Assembly: GCA_002408185.1 (NCBI GenBank) | Contig: DHQV01000067.1 | Span: 1-46,602, forward strand | DNA length: 46,602 nt | DNA from: Deltaproteobacteria bacterium UBA5329 | Lineage (GTDB): Bacteria > Desulfobacterota > Syntrophorhabdia > Syntrophorhabdales > Syntrophorhabdaceae | Reading direction: 5' to 3' | In this document: in pieces, positions 8,180 through 16,530 of the stretch | How positions within the stretch are numbered: position 1 is the stretch's first letter | How the letters are laid out: the number at the start of each line of letters is the position of its first letter | Notes under the pieces: generated by a model | Database searches by the model: none | What the model saw: the letters and a program-made list of their open reading frames with translations, nothing else | Told to the model about the DNA's origin: nothing | Made by a program: the position numbers and the translations under genes

Positions 8180-9637
8180 TTACCCGGTGTATATCTGCCG
8201 GACCTTTGCCTTCGCCTCGCTTATCTGGTCTCTTGACAGGGCGAGGCCGCCGCTCGTATGATCGGGCGGGGCTTCTATGGTGTATATGCGTTCCGGAAGG
8301 CCTGCCTGTTTTTTCATGCCGGGTGGCACCTCTGGTGTGACGCCTGTGGCTGCCCTGACATCGTCAGGGAATTTTCCGGGGTCTGCAGTTTCGTAAACAA
8401 CGGCCGGCCTGTCATGTTTTCCCTCGAGGAACTGGTCCAGCGTTGCCCAGCCGACAGCCCCGTGAGGATCGAGAATGATGCCGTACCTGTCATATACAGC
8501 CTTCATGGTCGCGAAATGCGCGGCGTTGGAGATCCCTAAAGAGCAGATATCCCGCCGCATCGCTTCAAGGTCGGGCATGCGGTCGATCACTCCGGGTTTC
8601 ACGACGTTACCGGTCGCGCTGTCCCTTTCATCGAACATGTGGCCCCCATAAAAATCGATGAGGCGTGCAAGATTGCTCGGATGTGAAACGATCATGGCGG
8701 ACGAGGGAGACTTGACGGAGGGCCTGACCGTGTAAGTACCGCTGGAAAGAAATTCGGGAAATTCCCTGTTCTCGTTGACCCCGCATATGATCTTTTTAAC
8801 AGGCAGGCCCATCTGGCGAGCTATGACGGTCCCCATCATGTTCCCGAAATTGCCTGATGGTATGCTCGCGATAAATGGCTGTCCTTCGGTTTCGATCTGT
8901 GAATATGCATAGAACGGATAGACCGCCTGGGGGAGCAATCTCCCGACGCTTATCGAGTTGGCCGATGTGAAGCGATCCGGATCATCGAAAAGCCTGACCG
9001 CAAAATCCCTGTCGCCGAGAATATTTTTCGCAAGGGCCTGGCACACGTCAAAATCCCCGTTTACCTCAAAGGCATAGATATTGTTGCCGAGGGTCGTCAT
9101 CTGCCGCCTCTGGCCCTCGCTGATGGAGCCTTTCGGGTAAAAGACAATGTTATCGATATTGCCAAGGCCGAGAAGCGCATCTGCGACAGCCCCTCCGGTA
9201 TCGCCGCTCGTAGCGACGATAACCACTCTGCGCAATCCCCTTTCACCTAAAAAGAAATTCAGCGTTCTCCCGAAGAACCGGGCTGCATAGTCTTTAAAAG
9301 AATATGTCGGTCCCCGGGTAAGCCACATTATATACGTCTTTCCCGTTACATGTTGTAATATTGTCGGGATCTTTTCGGCTTCATAGGCGTCGTTGAGGAG
9401 GTCCTTCAGGGTGTCCGGCGGGATTTCTCTTCCCAAAAATGGTTCAAGGACCTCGTAAGCGATCTGTGCGTATGGCTTGCCCTTGAGAGAATCGATGCGT
9501 TCCCGGGAAAGAGTTGGGATATCCTTGCGACCGATCATATAAAGGCCGTATCGGGATGCCATTCCTGCGAGGAGCGCCGTCTGAAAGTCAACTCGTTCGC
9601 CGGGATCGTTCGTGCTGTAGAAACGTATATCTTTCAT
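8180..9637 (-). CDS. thrC: Threonine synthase
   Basis: PLP enzyme that makes threonine and phosphate from O-phosphohomoserine, the last step of threonine synthesis. It has 485 residues, typical of the longer bacterial ThrC class. The PLP lysine lies in TYSFKDYAARF (about residue 114). The phosphate/PLP loops SGDTGGA and SGNFGNMMG are present, as is the N-terminal FYSTNDPG expected of this class. No other threonine gene is adjacent. The downstream rhodanese-like gene is close enough to share its transcript. Confidence 0.97.
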   Translation of the reverse strand: MKDIRFYSTNDPGERVDFQTALLAGMASRYGLYMIGRKDIPTLSRERIDSLKGKPYAQIAYEVLEPFLGREIPPDTLKDLLNDAYEAEKIPTILQHVTGKTYIMWLTRGPTYSFKDYAARFFGRTLNFFLGERGLRRVVIVATSGDTGGAVADALLGLGNIDNIVFYPKGSISEGQRRQMTTLGNNIYAFEVNGDFDVCQALAKNILGDRDFAVRLFDDPDRFTSANSISVGRLLPQAVYPFYAYSQIETEGQPFIASIPSGNFGNMMGTVIARQMGLPVKKIICGVNENREFPEFLSSGTYTVRPSVKSPSSAMIVSHPSNLARLIDFYGGHMFDERDSATGNVVKPGVIDRMPDLEAMRRDICSLGISNAAHFATMKAVYDRYGIILDPHGAVGWATLDQFLEGKHDRPAVVYETADPGKFPDDVRAATGVTPEVPPGMKKQAGLPERIYTIEAPPDHTSGGLALSRDQISEAKAKVRQIYTG

Positions 9638-9683
9638 GGACGGTTAAGCATACAAAAAGTTCGCTTTTTTTTCAACTTGTCAT

Positions 9684-9689
9684 TATAAT
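9684..9689 (+). promoter_or_regulatory. -10 box TATAAT, near-leaderless context
   Basis: A perfect TATAAT ends 6 nt before the ATG at 9696, so transcription would start at or next to that ATG. No good -35 box is visible 17 nt upstream. This affects the start choice of the following gene. Confidence 0.5.
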
Positions 9690-9695
9690 CATAAT

Positions 9696-10268
9696 ATGAT
9701 CGCCTGGAGGAGCCTGTTGTTATGTGCGCTGGTTTTGGGTGTCCTGGTGTTCTCCGGATGGGGTGATCTAACGGCAGCCGATCCGGATCCAAAAAAAGAT
9801 ATACAGATCGGATCCGTACCCGATGCCGGCTCTCCAGACCCTTCGAAGACTGTCGTGAAAAATCCCTATGGGTTTCTTCAATATGACGGGACCGGCTATC
9901 GCGTCGTGACCCGCGATGCGAAGCCCGGTAAGGCCAGCCAGGTGCGGCTTAAACCAGTGACCACCAAAGAGAATGGCACGGTGTACATACTGGAGGTCAT
10001 TGACCAGAACGAGAAGGCGGCCGAACAGCGAAGGACAGGCGACCAGGGCCCCAGGATCGCCGTTGAACGGGTAGAGGACCTCGAGAAAAGAAAGGGTGTT
10101 GCACCCGAACCGGTAAAGGAACATAAGGCCGATGTCGGCGTCGGGTTAAAAGTCTCCGAATCGAGCGAAGTACTGCTCGGCAGAGAGGTCATTGTCGAGC
10201 GGAAATATGATAAGGGCCTCGACTCGCGCGACGACGGATGGCGTTTCCGGTTCAAGGCTAATTTCTGA
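9696..10268 (+). CDS. Secreted protein of unknown function
   Basis: Not recognised. The 190-residue protein has an N-terminal signal (MIAWRSLLL..., hydrophobic to about residue 22), giving export to the periplasm or envelope. The mature part is polar and rich in Lys, Glu, Asp and Pro, with no Cys after the signal and no obvious domain. Two starts are possible. One is ATG 9696, which has a signal-type Arg but no ribosome site and would be leaderless. The other is TTG 9717, which has GGAGGAG just upstream but loses the Arg. The last 11 nt overlap the convergent MATE gene. The gene may be lineage-specific. Confidence 0.7.
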   Translation: MIAWRSLLLCALVLGVLVFSGWGDLTAADPDPKKDIQIGSVPDAGSPDPSKTVVKNPYGFLQYDGTGYRVVTRDAKPGKASQVRLKPVTTKENGTVYILEVIDQNEKAAEQRRTGDQGPRIAVERVEDLEKRKGVAPEPVKEHKADVGVGLKVSESSEVLLGREVIVERKYDKGLDSRDDGWRFRFKANF

Positions 10269-11616
10269 CCTGGGCACTGGCCATAGCGAGCCATCTCCTG
10301 CCCGTGTATCTCCTGAACATCAAAATAGCTGCCACGAATTGCGAAAGGTCCATTGCCCACCATACCGCGTACGCATCGTAGCCAAGGACCACGACGAGCA
10401 GATAACAAAGAGGGATCCGGATAAACCAGGTGCATGTCACTATTATGAACATGATGCTCCGCGTGTCCCCGGCCCCGCTCAAGGCCCCCGCGAGAATTAC
10501 CCAGATAGCCATAAAGGGCTCGCCTAACATATTGATGTAGAGATATGTCATCGCTTCCCGCACAACGATCGGGTTTTGTGACAGTTTCCCCGCGATCGAT
10601 GGCGCCACGAGCACGACAATAATTGCGATAATGATCACAATACCGAGGCCCATCAGGGTGGTGACGATACCGGCACGGAAGGCGTCATGGTCCCTCTTTT
10701 CCCCGATCAGGTTGCCGACGATGACCGCGTTCGCCATATGACACGCAATGGCCGGCAGGAAGGCGGCCGATTCTATCCTCATGCCAGCGGAAAAGGCCGC
10801 CAGGATCTCAACGCTTTTTCTCGGCAGGGAACTTAAGATGAGGTACAATACCATGGAATGCATCTGCCACAGGGCCTGGCTGAGCCCGAACGGCCAGCTG
10901 ATCTTGATAATGTTCAGGACATGGCTGCCCGAAAATCCTGCAGCATGGAATTCAGGCATAAAAGGACGTACACGGTACAGGTTAAGAAAACAGCCGATCA
11001 CGGAACTCATGGCCGTTGACAGGGCGATCCCCTTGTACCCGATCGATGTATGGAATACGATGGTGAAATTCAGGGTTATATTCGCTACACACACGATGGC
11101 CATCGTCCCGAGGGATGTACGTATCTTGTTGCATGAACGCAAGATCCCGTTCGTGTTGATCAACAGGTAGTGGAAGATCAGCCCGGTTGCGTATATCTGT
11201 GCAAGCGGGATACCGACGGGTTTGAGCTCTTCGGGGATCTTCACGATCCGCATTAAATGCGGCGTGAACACAATGCCTGATATGCCGAATATCACCCCGG
11301 CGCATGCCGCAATTATGAGTATCGAAAAAACTGCCTTCCCCAGTTCGTTCCTGTCCTGGGAAGTGAAAAGGCGCGAGACCACCGAGACCGTCCCGGTAGT
11401 GAGCGCATTCGCTATTATGATGAAGATGAAATAAAGCTGAACGACGAAGCCGTATGTGGCCTGGATTTCCTTGCTGATCTTGCCCGCAATGTAAATATCG
11501 GTTATTCCGGTGAAAAATTCAAAGACCATTATCAGGGTCATCGGGGCGCTGACGGACCAGCTCTCCGAAATAAATCGCCCGATCTCTTTATCTTTGAAAA
11601 AATTCGCGTAGCGCAT
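10258..11616 (-). CDS. MATE-family efflux transporter
   Basis: Inner-membrane multidrug/toxin exporter driven by a Na+ or H+ gradient. It has 452 residues with about twelve membrane segments in two related halves, the normal MATE size. Family-type stretches include MVFEFFTGITDIYIAG near the N-terminus and NTNGILRSCNKIRTSLGTM in the first half; the second half ends MAIWVILAGALSGAGDTR. Substrate cannot be told. The 3' end overlaps that of the convergent secreted-protein gene by 11 nt. The next gene upstream on this strand, at 13084-11659, ends 42 nt before its start, so it could be cotranscribed with pyrF and rlmB. Confidence 0.92.
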   Translation of the reverse strand: MRYANFFKDKEIGRFISESWSVSAPMTLIMVFEFFTGITDIYIAGKISKEIQATYGFVVQLYFIFIIIANALTTGTVSVVSRLFTSQDRNELGKAVFSILIIAACAGVIFGISGIVFTPHLMRIVKIPEELKPVGIPLAQIYATGLIFHYLLINTNGILRSCNKIRTSLGTMAIVCVANITLNFTIVFHTSIGYKGIALSTAMSSVIGCFLNLYRVRPFMPEFHAAGFSGSHVLNIIKISWPFGLSQALWQMHSMVLYLILSSLPRKSVEILAAFSAGMRIESAAFLPAIACHMANAVIVGNLIGEKRDHDAFRAGIVTTLMGLGIVIIIAIIVVLVAPSIAGKLSQNPIVVREAMTYLYINMLGEPFMAIWVILAGALSGAGDTRSIMFIIVTCTWFIRIPLCYLLVVVLGYDAYAVWWAMDLSQFVAAILMFRRYTGRRWLAMASAQVRN

Positions 11617-11658
11617 GAGGATAATATAAGAAGCCCTGGTGAAGTGTGAAGATGGGCC

Positions 11659-12378
11659 TCAATATCTGCACTTCATTACCTCATACGATGCAAGGGCATA
11701 CGCCGTGGCGACGTTTAGGGACGAGAACGAGGGGTTCGTGGGTATCCTGACAAGGTCATCGCACGTCTCCTTCGTGAGCCGGCGCAGCCCTTCCTCGCCG
11801 CCCATTACAAGACAGACCGGCCCCGAGAGGTCTATCTCCCATAATACCGTGCGTGCATGCTCATCGAGGCCGTAACAGAACACCCCGAGTTTTTTGAGCG
11901 CATCCAGGTACCGGGCCAGGTTGGTGGCCCGGACCACCTCGATAAAGTCCACTGCGCCGCGAGAGACATTGGCGACCGTTTCGTTTATCATGCAGGAACG
12001 GTCCTTGGGAATTATTATGGCATCAACCCCCAGGCACACCGAGGTCCGCACGATATTTCCGAGGTTGTGCGGGTCCTTCACCCCGTCAAAGGCGGCTAGG
12101 AAAGGAGTGCCGATCGACCCGAGCCTGTTCAAAAGATCATCCTGGTCCGTGTAATTGAAATCATCGCGTTCGAGGCAGACGTGGGATCTTGAGGTGCCGC
12201 ATTTTTTTGTAAAAGCGTCTGAGGGCAGGATGCGGTATTGTATCCCCATCTGTCGGGCTTTATCGATCAGGTCTTCGCAGATCTTCTCGTGGCCCTGCCT
12301 GATAAGGAGCCTGCGGGCCTTTTCCGGATGGCTGGCAAGGACATCGCCGATGGCATTTCGATTAAAGAGTAAGGGCAT
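11659..12378 (-). CDS. rlmB: RNA 2'-O-methyltransferase, SpoU/TrmH family (RlmB-like)
   Basis: SAM-dependent ribose methylase; RlmB acts on 23S rRNA. An N-terminal substrate-binding domain begins LLFNRNAIGDVL. The knotted SPOUT domain has motif 1 DGVKDPHNLGNIVRT, motif 2 CLVMGGEEGLRR and motif 3 IPTNPSFSSLNVATA. The ATG at 12378 gives 239 residues and a 17 nt overlap with pyrF. A longer reading from 12447 would add 23 residues that overlap pyrF by 86 nt and look unlike the family. RlmB itself is likely, but the exact nucleotide modified cannot be read from sequence. Confidence 0.87.
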   Translation of the reverse strand: MPLLFNRNAIGDVLASHPEKARRLLIRQGHEKICEDLIDKARQMGIQYRILPSDAFTKKCGTSRSHVCLERDDFNYTDQDDLLNRLGSIGTPFLAAFDGVKDPHNLGNIVRTSVCLGVDAIIIPKDRSCMINETVANVSRGAVDFIEVVRATNLARYLDALKKLGVFCYGLDEHARTVLWEIDLSGPVCLVMGGEEGLRRLTKETCDDLVRIPTNPSFSSLNVATAYALASYEVMKCRY

Positions 12379-13084
12379 TACGTATGTCACCGGTGATCTT
12401 TTTGAGGAGGCCCTTCGGGTCCGGAGCATCCCGCACCGCCCTTCCAAGAACGATATAAGACGCCCCCCTCTTTATCGCCTCATGCGGCGTGACCGTCCGT
12501 TTCTGATCGTCCCTTTTTTCCTCCAGCCGGACGCCCGGCGTGATAATGAGAAAATCCTTTCCGCATATCTCCCGGATCATTTCGATCTCGCTCCCGCCCG
12601 CGACGACGCCGTCAAGACCGGCCTCTTTGGCGAGCGTTGCCAGTCTCCTGGTTAATTCGATCACCGGAATATTGAAGCCGACCCTTTTTAATTCGTTATC
12701 GTCAAGGCTTGTCAGGACGGTGACCCCAATTATCTTCGGTCGCTGAATATTCGGGTTCTTGCCGGCTTCGACGAGGGCCCGTTTCGCTTCGGACATCATG
12801 GGGAACCCGCCGGACGCATGTACGTTCAATATATCAACGCCCAGCTTCGCTGCTTCGACGGACGCTTTTGCCACGGTATTGGGGATATCGTGGTATTTCA
12901 GATCGAGAAAGACCTTCGAATTTTTCATTTTTATATAGTCGACTATCTTGGGCCCGCATTGAGTGAACAGTTGTTTTCCGACCTTGAACATCCCTACATG
13001 GTCCTTGAATTCCAACACAAGCTGCTGTGCTTCCTCGAAATGATCGACATCAAGGGCGAAGATCATTTTTGCTCTGGGATCCAT
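12362..13084 (-). CDS. pyrF: Orotidine 5'-phosphate decarboxylase
   Basis: Last step of de novo UMP synthesis: decarboxylates OMP. The 240-residue TIM barrel has the catalytic signature FLDLKYHDIPNT (about 59-70) with its Asp-Lys-Asp tetrad, an N-terminal FALDVD, and the phosphate-binding end GASYIVLGRAVRDA. GGAGGG precedes the ATG. The 3' end overlaps rlmB, so translation of the two is probably coupled. Confidence 0.97.
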   Translation of the reverse strand: MDPRAKMIFALDVDHFEEAQQLVLEFKDHVGMFKVGKQLFTQCGPKIVDYIKMKNSKVFLDLKYHDIPNTVAKASVEAAKLGVDILNVHASGGFPMMSEAKRALVEAGKNPNIQRPKIIGVTVLTSLDDNELKRVGFNIPVIELTRRLATLAKEAGLDGVVAGGSEIEMIREICGKDFLIITPGVRLEEKRDDQKRTVTPHEAIKRGASYIVLGRAVRDAPDPKGLLKKITGDIRNALTL

Positions 13085-13164
13085 CAGGGGCCCTCCATTG
13101 ATTAATATTTAGTTTTCCGCCATTATAAATTGACAAAGCGGAATCCAGCATTTAAGAATAGTGC

Positions 13165-14034
13165 GTGGAACGCGATCGCCTGTCAGACCTCTCACTCCTG
13201 TGCGTTTCGCTGATCTGGGGTGCAAACATAGTAGCGGTGAAGTATCTTCTCACCAGCCTGTCACCGGGCAATGTCATACTTGTCCGGTTTATCACAGGAA
13301 GCGTCCTTTTATTTCTTTTACTCTTTTTTCTCGAAGATGTAAAGGTGCCGATTCGCGATATCTGGCGATTGGCGCTGCTTGGGGCGATGGGAATAACCAT
13401 TTACCAGTTCCTTTTTACATACGCCCTGAAATACACGTCAGCCGTCAATGTCGGGATACTCATAAATATGTCCCCGATATACGGGGGATTCTTGAGCGCG
13501 CTCCTGGGATACGAGAGATTTGCACGAAAACGGATCATTGCCATTGTCGTCGGGTTCCTGGGGGTGTTTATCCTGATGACAAAAGGGGATTGGAGAGTTC
13601 TTTTCTCCGGCGATATCCGCGGGAATGCCCTGGCTCTCCTGGCAAGCTTATCCTGGGGGCTCTATACGATATTATCGAAACCTCTTCTCGACAAGCATTC
13701 TCCGCTCAAGGTGACATCATACAGCATGCTTGCCGGGTCGGTCCTCCTCGGGGTATTTGTCCCCTGTTTTCTGGACCCAGCCGAACTGGCCCGGCTTTCC
13801 GGGACGGGATGGCTCGTCATCGTTTGTTCAATATTGTTTTCGATCGTTATAGCTTTTTTCCTCTGGTATCGTGCTGTTGCAAGGATAGGCCTCGCGAGGA
13901 CAATGATATACCAATATTGTGTCCCGGCCGCAGCCGCGGCCGCATCGTATTTTGTTTCCGGCGAAAGGCTCGATATTTATCAGCTCATCGGCGGGGTAAT
14001 TATTTTTGCGAGTGTCTATTTGTCGAGAAGATGA
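13165..14034 (+). CDS. EamA/DMT-family permease
   Basis: Inner-membrane drug/metabolite transporter of 289 residues with about ten helices in two EamA halves. The first half holds SLIWGANIVAVKYLL and ends at GVFILMTKG. The second begins with LASLSWGLYTILSKPLL, has IAFFLWYRAVARIG and ends with VSGERLDIYQLIGG. These are typical family marks. The start is GTG at 13165 with little ribosome-site signal. It is divergent from pyrF and convergent with cobO. Substrate unknown; relatives export amino acids or metabolites. Confidence 0.88.
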   Translation: MERDRLSDLSLLCVSLIWGANIVAVKYLLTSLSPGNVILVRFITGSVLLFLLLFFLEDVKVPIRDIWRLALLGAMGITIYQFLFTYALKYTSAVNVGILINMSPIYGGFLSALLGYERFARKRIIAIVVGFLGVFILMTKGDWRVLFSGDIRGNALALLASLSWGLYTILSKPLLDKHSPLKVTSYSMLAGSVLLGVFVPCFLDPAELARLSGTGWLVIVCSILFSIVIAFFLWYRAVARIGLARTMIYQYCVPAAAAAASYFVSGERLDIYQLIGGVIIFASVYLSRR

Positions 14035-14038
14035 ACGA

Positions 14039-14080
14039 AGCGTAAGGCGTAAGTAGTTTTTACGCCTTACGACTTACGAT
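14039..14080. repeat. Heptad-repeat hairpin between two convergent genes
   Basis: After the cobO stop (minus strand) come three exact heptads ATCGTAA, GTCGTAA, GGCGTAA (14080-14060). After the EamA stop (plus strand) come AGCGTAA and GGCGTAA (14039-14052). Together they make an 11 bp perfect hairpin, CGTAAGGCGTA (14041-14051) with TACGCCTTACG (14061-14071), and a 9 nt loop containing TTTT. It could act as a two-way terminator. Confidence 0.75.
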
Positions 14081-14602
14081 CTAATAGTCTATTCCTTTTA
14101 CCGCAGGCCCGCCCCGTTGATAGATGTGGCGGACCTCTTTCATTTCGGTAGCTATATCGGCAATTTCCATGAGAGCATCCGGCATATCCCTTCCTGTAAG
14201 AACGATATGCAGGCCCGGTCTTCTCCGGCGTATCGCTGCCAATACGATTTCCAGGGGCAGAAGGCGATAATTGACGGCGTGGGATATTTCGTCAAGGACA
14301 AGGATATCTGCATTTCCTGATGAAATAATGTCCTCAGCCATCTTCCATCCATCCGCCGCCGCTTTTTTCTGCGGCTCAGGATCGTCGCCCGGCTTGAAGA
14401 ACCCTGCACCAAAGGCATGGACCTCTATCAGGGAGTGGTTCCCGGCGAACTGCTCACCGGAGCCTTCCTTTCCTTTCAGAAATTGCACTATTACCGTTTT
14501 TCGCCCATATCCTGAGGCGCGCAGCGCAATACCCAGCGCCGCAGTCGTTTTCCCTTTCCCCTGACCGGTAAATACAATGACAAGCCCTTTGTCGGCGACC
14601 AT
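14081..14602 (-). CDS. cobO: Cob(I)yrinic acid a,c-diamide adenosyltransferase
   Basis: Transfers the adenosyl group of ATP to a cob(I)alamin precursor, giving the coenzyme form of B12 (CobO/BtuR/CobA type). It has 173 residues. The P-loop FTGQGKGKTTAA lies at about 11-22, with VIVQFLKG and the Walker-B-like ADILVLDEIS after it. VLTGRDMP and the basic C-terminal YQRGGPAVKGIDY match the family. The upstream 50 nt is too short for a cobalamin riboswitch, and none was seen. The gene stands alone, suggesting corrinoid salvage or scattered B12 genes. Confidence 0.94.
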   Translation of the reverse strand: MVADKGLVIVFTGQGKGKTTAALGIALRASGYGRKTVIVQFLKGKEGSGEQFAGNHSLIEVHAFGAGFFKPGDDPEPQKKAAADGWKMAEDIISSGNADILVLDEISHAVNYRLLPLEIVLAAIRRRRPGLHIVLTGRDMPDALMEIADIATEMKEVRHIYQRGGPAVKGIDY

Positions 14603-14652
14603 ACTGTTCTTATTATCATTTATTACAAGGGAAATGTACAGAGAGTATGATG

Positions 14653-14680
14653 GATCGTAAGTCGTAAGGCGTAAGGTGTA
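14653..14680 (+). repeat. Heptad repeat upstream of cobO
   Basis: Four consecutive 7 bp units, ATCGTAA, GTCGTAA, GGCGTAA and GGTGTAG, read on the plus strand. This copy is not next to a stop codon. It lies between the cobO start and the nested inverted repeats to its right. Confidence 0.7.
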
Positions 14681-14705
14681 GAAACATTATTAATTCATAA
14701 GAAAG

Positions 14706-14941
14706 ACGTTGGATTCCGGCTCAATGAGGCTGTGTCATGATTATTCTTCCTCCCACCCGGAGCGCACCCAATGTCGGAAGCTACCGCCAATCGTCATTCC
14801 CCTTGCCGGAATCCAACGTTTTTGTGTTTTATTTTATTTGATAATATCAAATACACATGGCACGTGTCCTTCAGGTGGGACACTGGATTTCTTCTTAATA
14901 AGCCGGCGGAATGACGGCATTAGGGAATTGTGACACAGCCT
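14706..14941. repeat. Nested inverted repeats, possible MITE/REP-like element
   Basis: This fills most of the 450 bp gap between cobO and rtcB; no gene is seen there. One 15 bp exact inverted pair, ACGTTGGATTCCGGC, is at 14706-14720 and 14805-14819. A second, AGGCTGTGTCA, is at 14727-14737 and 14931-14941 (11 bp exact), so the two structures interlock rather than nest. The GGATTCCGGC core also occurs in a hairpin at 41004-41024. A small non-coding mobile element or its remains is the best guess; no clear target duplication was found. Confidence 0.5.
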
Positions 14942-15019
14942 TTGATAAGCCCGCAGGAATGATGTTCTTGACCAGGGCAGGTTAAAGGCAATGAGCCTGT
15001 ACGAGGATGTTTTTTGTTT

Positions 15020-15047
15020 TTACTTCTCACGACTGGCGACTTACGGT
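15020..15047 (-). repeat. Heptad-repeat tail after rtcB
   Basis: Read on the minus strand, 4 nt after the rtcB stop: ACCGTAA, GTCGCCA, GTCGTGA, GAAGTAA. This fits the consensus seen after cobO and secA. Confidence 0.65.
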
Positions 15048-15051
15048 CCGA

Positions 15052-16500
15052 TTATCCTTTTATGGATCCCAGGGGCACTATTTTCGCGACGAGCTTCGAT
15101 ATGCCGGCGCGATGGACGACCTCGACGACCTTCGAGACGTCCTTGTATGCCTCGGGCATTTCCTCGGCAAGCGTGGCTTTGCTGGCCGCTCTTACATAAA
15201 CGCCGCGCGCTTCCATTTCCTGCGGGATCGATCGTCCGCGGGCGGTCCTGAGGGCCTGATTTCTGCTCATGACCCTGCCTGCGCCGTGGCACGTGCTGCC
15301 GAATGTTTCTTCCATGGCCCGGTGTGTTCCCGCAAGGACATAGGAGGCGCGGCCCATATCACCGGGAACAAAAACGGGCTGCCCGGCATTCCGGTACCTT
15401 TCAGGCACAAGCCTGTGACCGGGGGAAAAGGCCCGTGTAGCGCCTTTTCGATGAACACAGACCACCATCTCCTTTCCTTCGACGAGATGTTTCTCTTTTT
15501 TTGCGATGTTGTGGCACACATCGTATACGAGCGAAAGGCCGAGCGATGCTTCGCTGGCCTGAAATACGTTTTCGAATGTCTCGCGCACCCAGTGCGTGAT
15601 CATCTGCCGGTTGGCAAAGGCATAGTTGGCGGCTGCGGCCATTGCGGAAAAATAACGGCTTCCCTCCGGGGAGGAGAGAGGGGCGCAGCATAATTGCCTG
15701 TCGACAAGATCGATGTTGTATTTTGCGGCTGCGGAAAGCATGTGCCGTATCGATTCATCGCAGACCTGGTATCCAAGCCCCCGTGATCCCGTGTGTATCA
15801 TCACTGTCACCTGGTCGGGGAAAAGGCCGAAGGTTCGGGCTGCATCCTCGTCGAATATCTTTGCAATATATCCGACCTCGACAAAGTGATTGCCGCTTCC
15901 AACCGTGCCCAGCTGGTCCTTCCCGCGTTCGTATGCCTTGTCGGATACCGCTTCGGGGTCGGCATCGTCAAGACAGCCCCGGTCCTCGATATGCTCGATG
16001 TCCGCCGCATTGCCGAACCCGTTCGATGCGGCCCAGTGCGCGCCTTTTTTCAGGACCGCCTTGAGCTCGCTGTAGGTCAGCCTGACGTCCTTGCGACGTG
16101 AGCCGAGGCCGCTGGGAATGTTGCGAAAAAGGCCTTCCACGATATCCTGAACCCTGTTCCTTACATCCGGCGCGCTCAACACGGAGCGCAAGAGGCGGAC
16201 GCCTCAATTGATATCGTAACCGACACCCCCGGGGGATATGATCCCGTTATCGTAATCGAAGGCAGCGACTCCCCCGATAGGAAAGCCGTATCCCCAATGG
16301 ATATCCGGCATTGCGAGGGAGTTCTTGACGATGCCCGGAAGCGTGGCGACATTCTTTACCTGTTTCAGGCTCTCGTCATTGCCGAGGTTATCAAGCAGTT
16401 CTTTATCGACATACACGATGCCGTCAACGCGCATCGCCCCGCTTTTCCTTATCAGATAGCGGTTTTCATCTATTTTTTCGAGATTCTCCAGTTCACTCAT
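15052..16500 (-). CDS. rtcB: RNA-splicing ligase RtcB, predicted selenoprotein (UGA at codon 99)
   Basis: GTP- and Mn2+-dependent ligase that joins 2',3'-cyclic phosphate or 3'-phosphate RNA ends to 5'-OH ends. One open frame of 482 codons, the usual RtcB length, is broken only by TGA at 16206-16204. It reads PGGVGYDIN, then the TGA, then GVRLLRSVLS. In RtcB the residue at the TGA is a near-invariant Cys that binds the active-site metals. Downstream motifs are intact: GSGNHFVEVG, HTGSRGLGYQV, HRKGATRAF, the nucleophile His in STCHGAGR, and the end GSIKG. A hairpin with a GU-containing loop starts 20 nt after the TGA. The archease partner lies 30 nt upstream. I read it as a Sec-containing ligase; a split or dead gene is less likely because both sides are conserved. 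Confidence 0.87.
16172..16203 (-). promoter_or_regulatory. Putative bacterial SECIS element (rtcB)
   Basis: On the minus strand, 20 nt after the TGA, GCGCTC (16189-16184) pairs perfectly with GAGCGC (16177-16172) around the loop CGUGUU. The loop has G within its first two bases followed by U, and the spacing lies in the range accepted for bacterial SECIS. A GGC/GCC pairing can close the base. A competing hairpin, GAGGCG/CGCCTC, overlaps the TGA itself. Confidence 0.65.
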
Positions 16501-16530
16501 ACCAGCAATATAAGCATTGTTTCCGGGTTC

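Noticed and set aside
12379..12447. N-terminal extension of the rRNA methylase
   Set aside because: It would overlap pyrF by 86 nt and has no similarity to the family; ATG 12378 fits better.
14603..14700. Cobalamin riboswitch for cobO
   Set aside because: The space is too short and the conserved B12-box pattern is not visible; it holds a heptad repeat instead.
15052..16500. Two separate genes (98 and 379 residues) or a pseudogene at rtcB
   Set aside because: Both parts are in one frame, together give exactly one RtcB, and the break is a single TGA at the metal-binding Cys. The second part has no ribosome site of its own.
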